Shown here: positions 1-4,777 of the stretch, in pieces
Layout: every line of letters starts with the position of its first letter
How positions within the stretch are numbered: the first letter of the stretch is position 1
Source of the DNA: Oscillospiraceae bacterium
Lineage (GTDB): Bacteria > Bacillota > Clostridia > Oscillospirales > Ruminococcaceae
Length of the DNA: 8,235 bases
Direction of reading: 5' to 3'
Assembly: GCA_029240015.1 (NCBI GenBank)
Contig: JARBTU010000065.1
Span: 1-8,235 of the forward strand
Notes under the pieces: model-generated
Told to the model about the DNA's origin: nothing
What the model saw: the letters and a program-made list of their open reading frames with translations, nothing else
The model's database searches: none
Program-made: the position numbers and the translations under genes

Positions 1-11
1 CTGTAAATAGC

Positions 12-47
12 AAAAACATCCATTCCACAATTGGAATGGATGTTTTT
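12..47. terminator. Bidirectional rho-independent terminator downstream of the ybjQ-family gene
   Basis: A perfect inverted repeat pairs positions 12-27 with 32-47, leaving a four-base loop (CAAT at 28-31). The core arm is ACATCCATTCCA, and the outer part of the stem is an A-run facing a T-run, so an RNA read in either direction ends in a GC-containing hairpin followed by U residues. On the minus strand it sits about 20 bases after the stop codon of the UPF0145 gene and most likely ends that transcript. The same symmetry would stop any plus-strand transcription entering from the left. This is seen directly in sequence; function is inferred from the classic intrinsic terminator form. Confidence 0.88.
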
Positions 48-66
48 TTATTAAATAGATTATTTT

Positions 67-387
67 TCAAATATAGCGAACGGCAGTCCCTGATGCAATA
101 ACCATGAGCATGCCATTGTTTGCGCCCAGCACTTCATAATCAACGTCTACTCCCACGACTGCGTTGGCACCTAATTGTACTGCTCGCTGTTCCATCTCCA
201 TCATGGCGTTTCCTCTTGCTGTAATCAGTTCTTCTTCATAAGTACTGGAACGTCCGCCAAAAAAGTTTGACAACCCCGCCGTAAAATCCTTGACAAAGTT
301 AACACCTGAGATAACTTCTCCAAAAACCACGCCTTTGTATTCAACAATTTCTTTTCCATCAATAGTGGGTGTTGTTGTGACTAACAT
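67..387 (-). CDS. UPF0145 / YbjQ-family protein (putative heavy-metal-binding domain)
   Basis: A 106-residue protein, the usual length for the UPF0145 (YbjQ) family. Visible family features are an N-terminal MLVTTTPTIDGKEI, the central stretch EYKGVVFGEVISGVNFVKD, a helical segment around residues 50-70 with ARGNAMMEMEQRA, then QLGANAVVGVDVDYE and a C-terminal strand ending in GTAVRYI. There is no signal peptide or membrane segment, so it should be cytoplasmic. The family carries a 'putative heavy-metal-binding' label from database naming, but its biochemical role is not established, and I see no cysteine or histidine cluster here that would support metal binding. The ATG at 387 has an AGGAGG site (394-399) six bases upstream. 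It has its own promoter and terminator, so it is probably a separate transcript, not part of the chemotaxis operon. Family assignment is firm; function is unknown. Confidence 0.9.
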   Translation of the reverse strand: MLVTTTPTIDGKEIVEYKGVVFGEVISGVNFVKDFTAGLSNFFGGRSSTYEEELITARGNAMMEMEQRAVQLGANAVVGVDVDYEVLGANNGMLMVIASGTAVRYI

Positions 388-434
388 AAAAATCCTCCTA
401 AAATAATGATTAAATTATCACGAACTCCTGCTTT

Positions 435-463
435 ATCATACCGTAGATTTAAATAAAATGCAA
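435..463 (-). promoter_or_regulatory. Sigma-A-type promoter for the UPF0145 gene
   Basis: On the minus strand a -35 element TTGCAT (458-463) is separated by exactly 17 bases from a -10 element TATGAT (435-440). The -10 box matches TATAAT at five of six positions and the -35 box matches TTGACA at four of six. Transcription would begin near 428, giving a leader of about 40 bases that carries the AGGAGG site. It lies just after the operon terminator hairpin, as expected for an independent downstream unit. This is a sequence match only; the start site is inferred. Confidence 0.7.
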
Positions 464-469
464 CTTATA

Positions 470-511
470 AAAATAAAAAACGATAAGCGTTGATTATTAG
501 TCAATCCTATC
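470..511 (-). terminator. Probable terminator of the chemosensory operon
   Basis: Read on the minus strand, an imperfect hairpin (GATAG...TTGA, loop CTAATAA, TCAA...TATC; 482-511) is followed immediately by a U-rich run of T6-A-T5 after a single G (470-481). It lies about 45 bases after the HD-GYP stop codon and upstream of the promoter for the next gene. The stem has mismatches and a bulge, so it is weaker than the other terminators in the window. Position and U-run support the call. Confidence 0.6.
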
Positions 512-554
512 ATTTTCATTTTTCAATTCATTTCGCGTTGCTGTAATTTCAAAT

Positions 555-1625
555 TCAATATACAACCTCTTTAATTGTAATATTCAAGTTTTCATCAACA
601 GAAGACAAATCGCAATACTCATCTGTTAACTGTTCTCCATCAATAATACGAATTTTTGGCCTTATGCTTGTAGCGGCATGGTTTTCAACCACAATTCCCC
701 GCGCACCGTTACTTAGCACAACTACCGTTCCGGTTGGATACGGTGCCACTTTGCCCACAAAGCTTTTAACAATTTGAGGGTCAAATAAAGTTGACGATCC
801 ACCCATAATATATTCCATCGCTTCAGACGGCAAACACCTTGTCCGATATGGCCTGTCTGAAGTCATCGCATCATAAACATCGGCAAGAGATATAATCTTT
901 GCAAAAACCGGAATTTCATCTTTGCACGCCCCATGAGGATAACCTGTCCCGTCGAATCTTTCATGGTGCATTAAAACTGCCTTTTCGATCTGCTCTGAAA
1001 ATGCATTGTTGCGTTTTACATAAATCCATCCATAGTCAGAATGTTTTTTGATCTGTTCATACTCGTCATTCGTCAGTTTCCCGTTTTTATTTAATATATC
1101 TTTATCTGTAAATATCTTCCCAATGTCGTGAAGCATTGCTGCAACACCCAGTTCATTTAACATAAACTGGTTCAATTTCATTGATGTTCCCATAACAATT
1201 GATAAAATGGCGACATTAACGCTATGGCTGAAGGTGTAGTCATCATATTGCTTTAAATTAATGAGATCTATAACAACATTTTTATTTTCAAGAATGTCCT
1301 GCACCATGTCATTCACTAATTGTTTAATGTTGCTAATCGCTCTTCCTTCGTTTCTTGGCTTATTAAAAATCGCTTCCTCAAACAAACTCTTCACATTATT
1401 GGTGGCACACATCCTGAGATTGTCACTTACTACATCATGAATTTCCAAATCTTCCGAAAAAGAATCGGTTATGTAAATTCCGCCATACCCCAATTCTTCC
1501 AGCCTCTTGATCTTCTTTAAAGAAAGGGGTTCCCCTTTTGCGAGCAAAAGGCTGTTGTTATAAGAAAAAATATCCTTACCGTTTAAATCACCGATTTTCA
1601 AATTCTGTGTTCTTACATATCTCAT
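555..1625 (-). CDS. HD-GYP domain cyclic-di-GMP phosphodiesterase
   Basis: A 356-residue protein with an HD-GYP catalytic domain, which hydrolyses cyclic-di-GMP in the cytoplasm. Residues 1-60 form the small domain often found before HD-GYP (GDLNGKDIF, LLLAKGEPL, LEELGYGGIYI). The catalytic domain, about residues 125-290, keeps the full set of metal ligands: H134, the HD pair H166-D167 in HDIGK, H195, H220-H221, the signature DGTGYP at 225-230, and D249 in ADVYDAMTSDRPY. Residues 292-356 are a short beta-rich tail domain (YPTGTVVVLSNGARGIVVE) seen in many stand-alone members. There is no receiver domain and no membrane helix. The ATG at 1625 has a near-perfect AGGAGGTG site six bases upstream and lies 17 bases after the cheD stop, so it is probably the last gene of the chemosensory operon. 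The catalytic set is intact, so activity is likely; the link to chemosensory signalling is inferred from position only. Confidence 0.9.
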   Translation of the reverse strand: MRYVRTQNLKIGDLNGKDIFSYNNSLLLAKGEPLSLKKIKRLEELGYGGIYITDSFSEDLEIHDVVSDNLRMCATNNVKSLFEEAIFNKPRNEGRAISNIKQLVNDMVQDILENKNVVIDLINLKQYDDYTFSHSVNVAILSIVMGTSMKLNQFMLNELGVAAMLHDIGKIFTDKDILNKNGKLTNDEYEQIKKHSDYGWIYVKRNNAFSEQIEKAVLMHHERFDGTGYPHGACKDEIPVFAKIISLADVYDAMTSDRPYRTRCLPSEAMEYIMGGSSTLFDPQIVKSFVGKVAPYPTGTVVVLSNGARGIVVENHAATSIRPKIRIIDGEQLTDEYCDLSSVDENLNITIKEVVY

Positions 1626-1631
1626 TCAAAA

Positions 1632-1639
1632 CACCTCCT
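1632..1639 (-). promoter_or_regulatory. Strong Shine-Dalgarno site of the HD-GYP gene
   Basis: AGGAGGTG on the minus strand, six bases before the ATG at 1625, is the closest match to the anti-Shine-Dalgarno sequence among the operon genes. It lies in the 17-base gap after cheD, so the last gene can be translated efficiently without coupling to cheD. Confidence 0.8.
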
Positions 1640-1642
1640 TTA

Positions 1643-2116
1643 CTAAATAAAGCGCGAACCTTTACTCATTGATTTAATCAATACTTTCCCATCTGTTGCA
1701 TGACAATGCATCGTTCTTCCGTAATCTGCCCCTACATCTGACGCAATAATTTTGATACCCAGTATTTTCAGCTCGTTTGTTACCGCTTCAATATTCCGTT
1801 CGCCGATTTTTAAGCTATTATTCAAAAACATTTGCGCTCCTCCGGCTATTTTCGCTGTAATGCGGCCAACCGCCGCGCCTTTTGCTCTCATATCCAAAAC
1901 CAGTTGTTTCAAAGCAGTATCTGCAAACTTTTGAATGTTACGATCAGTGGGGCATAGACTGCTTTGAGGGAGCAAAATATGAGACAATCCCATGACGCCT
2001 GTTACACTATCATAAAGACAAGTCCCAATGCAAGAACCCAACGCATATGTAATAAGCATATCATCTCCAGTTACAATTTTCATATCAGAAATGCCGACAG
2101 TTACAAGATTACCCAC
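1643..2116 (-). CDS. cheD: Chemoreceptor glutamine deamidase CheD
   Basis: A 157-residue CheD, the normal family length. CheD deamidates specific receptor glutamines to glutamate and in Bacillus/Thermotoga-type systems also binds CheC and stimulates its phosphatase activity. The catalytic triad is visible with family spacing: T23 and C29 in TYALGSCIG and H46 in GLSHILLP. Later conserved stretches are KIAGGAQMF and IGERNIEAV, where receptor substrate and CheC contacts usually lie. The GTG start at 2116 shares its G with the TAG stop of cheC (TAGTG), indicating translational coupling; only a weak GGGTGTGG (2121-2128) serves as ribosome binding site. The next in-frame ATG (codon 12) would remove the beta strand that normally precedes the active site, so GTG is preferred. 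The protein is soluble and cytoplasmic. Identification is firm. Confidence 0.95.
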   Translation of the reverse strand: MGNLVTVGISDMKIVTGDDMLITYALGSCIGTCLYDSVTGVMGLSHILLPQSSLCPTDRNIQKFADTALKQLVLDMRAKGAAVGRITAKIAGGAQMFLNNSLKIGERNIEAVTNELKILGIKIIASDVGADYGRTMHCHATDGKVLIKSMSKGSRFI

Positions 2117-2733
2117 TATGCCACACCCAAACGTTTAAGTATATTGTTTAAAGAATCTATTTCCGGAACCATTATTAAATGACTTGTAATATGGTCTTCT
2201 CCAATAAAATCTTCCTGTATCATCAAAGCTTTATCGCCAATCATCCCAAACATTGCGGCGGGAAGACTCATGACTGCACCCGCCATATCCGCACATAGGT
2301 CCGGAGGAGAGAGCGAGATTTTTAGCCCGGTCATCTGTGCCAGTGCGTTCAAATAAGAACCGGCCAGAATATTCCCCACTTCCATCAGCATTGATGTCTC
2401 CATCTCGGTCAGGTTTTCCAAACTTTGATTTTCATGATTAAGCAAAGATCTGCTTAATAATTCAAAAAATTTCTTTTCTATAATAAACATCAGTAAGCCG
2501 GTCACATCACCCGACATGGAAAGAGAAATGCCAACAACAGGATTTTCCGGTCCTCCCAGTGAACTGGTTACCTCGTCAAGGTTGATAATTCTAAGAACAG
2601 GAACATCCATCATAATTTTATCCGACAACATGGAAGCCAAAGCTGTTGCTGCGCTTCCCGCGCCGATATTTCCTATTTCGCGCAATACGTCAAGCTGGAA
2701 ACTGTTTAAATTTTCAATTTTGGTTGTGTCCAT
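2116..2733 (-). CDS. cheC: CheY-P phosphatase CheC
   Basis: A 205-residue CheC-family phosphatase that removes phosphate from a CheY-type regulator. The family motif (D/S)-x3-E-x2-N-x22-P is present twice with exact spacing: D15, E19, N22, P45 in the first half and S114, E118, N121, P144 in the second. Two intact sites and the length near 205 point to CheC; CheX usually has one site and FliY carries extra flagellar-switch domains that are absent here. The reading frame is open back to a GTG at 2745, directly after the cheB stop, but the ATG at 2733 has AGGTGG (2742-2747) eight bases upstream, so the shorter start is chosen. That site overlaps the cheB stop codon, which suggests coupling to cheB translation. 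The cheD gene follows with a one-base overlap, matching the known CheC-CheD partnership. The protein should be cytoplasmic. Confidence 0.93.
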   Translation of the reverse strand: MDTTKIENLNSFQLDVLREIGNIGAGSAATALASMLSDKIMMDVPVLRIINLDEVTSSLGGPENPVVGISLSMSGDVTGLLMFIIEKKFFELLSRSLLNHENQSLENLTEMETSMLMEVGNILAGSYLNALAQMTGLKISLSPPDLCADMAGAVMSLPAAMFGMIGDKALMIQEDFIGEDHITSHLIMVPEIDSLNNILKRLGVA

Positions 2734-2741
2734 AATATTTA

Positions 2742-2747
2742 CCACCT
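2742..2747 (-). promoter_or_regulatory. Shine-Dalgarno site that fixes the cheC start
   Basis: AGGTGG on the minus strand, eight bases before the ATG at 2733, overlaps the last two bases of the cheB TAG stop. It favours this ATG over the in-frame GTG at 2745, which would have no room for a ribosome binding site of its own. Confidence 0.7.
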
Positions 2748-3777
2748 ATCTTAAAGTATCCCCGGCCCATTTATATATTGCCTTTGCTATTTTATCTAAA
2801 GGTAGCTGGTTCTGAACTGCGCCGATGTTATATGCCACCATGGGCATCCCGTATACAACACAAGTCTTCTCATCTTGTCCAACAGTATAAGCACCCTTTT
2901 GCCTCATTTTCAGAAGCCCTTTTGCCCCATCTTGTCCCATACCCGTCAAAATGATTCCCATAGAATTTTCAGGAGGAGCCACTTCGGCAACAGAATCAAA
3001 CAGCACATCCACAGACGGACAGTGAGAACTGACTTTCTCTCCCTTATAGGAGCGTATCTTAAACTTACCGTTTTCCTTTACAAGTTTCATGTGATGCTCT
3101 CCTGCTGCAATAATTACGCGATTAGGAATCACCTCATCATGATCTTCTGCTTCTTTCACTTCCATCTGACATTGGTTGTTCAGCCTGTCTGCATACATTT
3201 TTGTGAAAACCGGAGGCATATGCTGAACAATCAAAATTCCAGGTAGATCTCCTTTGAGTTCTTTAAGAATGCTCGCTAAAGCTTCTGTTCCTCCTGTTGA
3301 GGCTCCAATCGCTATAATCGCATTCTCTTTTTTGACCCTCTCCCCTTTGTGCTGATACTGAACGGCACTTTTAGGAGGTCCAACCTTCGCGATGGATGCA
3401 ATTTTTATCTTCATAATCAATTCTTTGATAAAAGAATCTACGTCAATATTCTTGTTGTCAGGCTTGGTAACAAAATCAACCGCACCAGCGCTTAACGCAT
3501 CAAACACGTTCGCACTCTTCGAACTGACCACCACAACCGGCAATGGATATTGGGGCATCAATTTTTTTAAAAATTCAATGCCGTTCATTTTTGGCATATT
3601 GACATCAAGAACCAAGTCATCCGGTTCCAGTTCAATAATTTTATCCCTTGCAATATATGGGTCAGGGGCGGTTCCAACTACTTGAATGGATGAATCTTTG
3701 GAAATATTGCAAGTAATCACCTCACGCATTAGTATAGAATCATCCACAACAAGGACTTTTATGCTGTTTTTTGTCAT
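2746..3777 (-). CDS. cheB: Chemoreceptor methylesterase/deamidase CheB
   Basis: A 343-residue response regulator that, once phosphorylated by CheA, hydrolyses receptor glutamyl methyl esters. The receiver domain (about 1-125) has the acidic pair D12-D13, phosphoacceptor D58 in LVLDVNMPKMNG, S85 in VVVVSS and K105 in DFVTKP. A short basic linker (about 126-152) leads to the methylesterase domain, where the catalytic triad is visible: S160 in GASTGGTEA, H186 in VQHMPP and D283 in GMGQDGA. Length and order match full-length CheB with no truncation. The ATG at 3777 is preceded by a G-rich AAGGGGGGC site six bases upstream. It lies 56 bases after cheR, its enzymatic opposite, and its stop codon overlaps the cheC ribosome binding site. 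It could also deamidate receptor glutamines, a job probably shared with CheD here. Confidence 0.97.
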   Translation of the reverse strand: MTKNSIKVLVVDDSILMREVITCNISKDSSIQVVGTAPDPYIARDKIIELEPDDLVLDVNMPKMNGIEFLKKLMPQYPLPVVVVSSKSANVFDALSAGAVDFVTKPDNKNIDVDSFIKELIMKIKIASIAKVGPPKSAVQYQHKGERVKKENAIIAIGASTGGTEALASILKELKGDLPGILIVQHMPPVFTKMYADRLNNQCQMEVKEAEDHDEVIPNRVIIAAGEHHMKLVKENGKFKIRSYKGEKVSSHCPSVDVLFDSVAEVAPPENSMGIILTGMGQDGAKGLLKMRQKGAYTVGQDEKTCVVYGMPMVAYNIGAVQNQLPLDKIAKAIYKWAGDTLR

Positions 3778-3833
3778 AAATTGCCCCCCTTATGTTATGA
3801 TTTTAATCTAAAAATCAAAATTTTACAATAGTT

Positions 3834-4652
3834 TTATCCATTATTTTTTCTGTAAACAGAAGGCATGATGTATTGATATGGCACTTCTCGTGTATTTATC
3901 GATTCTGACTGTCCGATAAATAGATATCCGCCGCTTTCCATATTATTATAATATTTCCGAATCAGCTTGGTTTTGGTTGGTTGGTCGAAATAAATCATAA
4001 CATTCCTACAAAAAATAACGTGAAATTTTTTCTTGAACGGAAAGCTTTCTTCCATCAGGTTGAACGTACGGAAAACAACTTGATCTTTAATATTTTTCTT
4101 CACCTCGAAAGTTGAATCCGGTAATTTATTAAAGTAGTTGAGTTTCCACTTTTGGGGGATATTCTCTATATCTTCGCTATCATAAATCCCCTTTTTAGCG
4201 GTTTCTAAAGCTCTTGCAGAAATATCAGTCGCAAGGATTTTATGGTCCCAGGTATGGGAGTCGGTTGAAAAGAAATCTGTTAAAATCATCGCCAAGGTAT
4301 ATGCTTCTTCACCGGTTGAACAACCCGCGCTCCAGATTCTTAAATCACGGCTTGCTACGCTGTTTTTCAAATAGGGTAAAACTGTCGACTGAAGATAATT
4401 AAAATGCTCCTTTTCCCTCATGAAATACGAATAATTTGTTGTAAGGAAATTGATAAGCTGAGTCATTTCTTTTCCAGAACTATCGCTTTTTAACAGGTCA
4501 AAATAACTGCTAAAGCTGTCTATCCCCATATTTGTTATATAATTATTGAGTCTGCTTTCAATGAGCGTACGCTTTTTTTCCAGATTGATACCAAAATTAT
4601 TTTTCATAAACGAAACGAGATACCAAAATTCATCCTGTTTAATTTTAATCAT
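3834..4652 (-). CDS. cheR: Chemoreceptor methyltransferase CheR
   Basis: A 272-residue SAM-dependent methyltransferase that esterifies receptor glutamates. An N-terminal helical domain (about 1-75) ends in TTNYSYFMRE, a variant of the family TNxTxFFRE motif. The SAM-binding domain follows with WSAGCSTGEEAYTLAM (near 107), ATDIS (near 142), FHVIFCRNVMIYFD (near 211) and GGYLFIGQSES (near 242). Between YF and the FRTFNL strand the beta-subdomain is about three residues shorter than my recollection of Escherichia coli CheR, resembling forms that do not need a receptor pentapeptide tether. Two in-frame ATGs exist, at 4658 and 4652; GGGA (4658-4661) is correctly spaced only for 4652, so that start is chosen, two codons shorter than the longest frame. 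A terminator-like hairpin separates it from the receptor gene, so cheR may be expressed at a lower level than mcp. Confidence 0.95.
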   Translation of the reverse strand: MIKIKQDEFWYLVSFMKNNFGINLEKKRTLIESRLNNYITNMGIDSFSSYFDLLKSDSSGKEMTQLINFLTTNYSYFMREKEHFNYLQSTVLPYLKNSVASRDLRIWSAGCSTGEEAYTLAMILTDFFSTDSHTWDHKILATDISARALETAKKGIYDSEDIENIPQKWKLNYFNKLPDSTFEVKKNIKDQVVFRTFNLMEESFPFKKKFHVIFCRNVMIYFDQPTKTKLIRKYYNNMESGGYLFIGQSESINTREVPYQYIMPSVYRKNNG

Positions 4653-4694
4653 TTTCATCCCAACTTTTTGTGTTTAGATTTTAAACTATATGAC

Positions 4695-4732
4695 GCCAAA
4701 AAAGAGGTGGTAGAATCCGCCTCTTTTTTGGC
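4695..4732. terminator. Intrinsic terminator or attenuator between mcp and cheR
   Basis: A perfect 13-base inverted repeat pairs GCCAAAAAAGAGG (4695-4707) with CCTCTTTTTTGGC (4720-4732); after one mismatch two more pairs form (4709-4710 with 4717-4718), leaving a six-base loop. Transcribed from mcp toward cheR, the RNA gives a GC-rich stem top (GAGG-C-GG with CC-A-CCTC) flanked by an A-run and then U6. It begins 45 bases after the mcp stop. Because the U6 tract can also pair within the longer stem, and GGC follows it, read-through is likely. No strong promoter is visible between it and cheR, so it is probably a partial terminator that lowers downstream expression. Confidence 0.72.
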
Positions 4733-4777
4733 ACCATTTTTTAGATTCAACAAAAATATACATATATTAAAGTATAA

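Noticed and set aside
402..422. Imperfect palindrome TGATTAAATTATCA in the leader of the UPF0145 gene, considered as an operator
   Set aside because: Only the outer four bases on each side pair cleanly; the centre does not. In such A+T-rich sequence this is weak evidence.
2116..2745. Assignment of the phosphatase gene as cheX or fliY
   Set aside because: Both phosphatase motifs are intact and the protein lacks the CheY-binding N-terminus and C-terminal switch domain of FliY; a single-site CheX would be shorter. Adjacency to cheD favours cheC.
3798..3817. Seven-base inverted repeat TGATTTT/AAAATCA between cheR and cheB
   Set aside because: The stem is almost entirely A-T, with no U-run after it in the minus direction. 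It is unlikely to terminate transcription and is expected by chance in A+T-rich DNA.
4653..4694. Possible promoter for cheR after the hairpin (TAAAAT-like -10)
   Set aside because: The best spacing gives a -35 hexamer (CTCTTT) with little match to TTGACA, and no flagellar sigma-28 pattern is present. The region is too A+T-rich for a lone -10 match to count.
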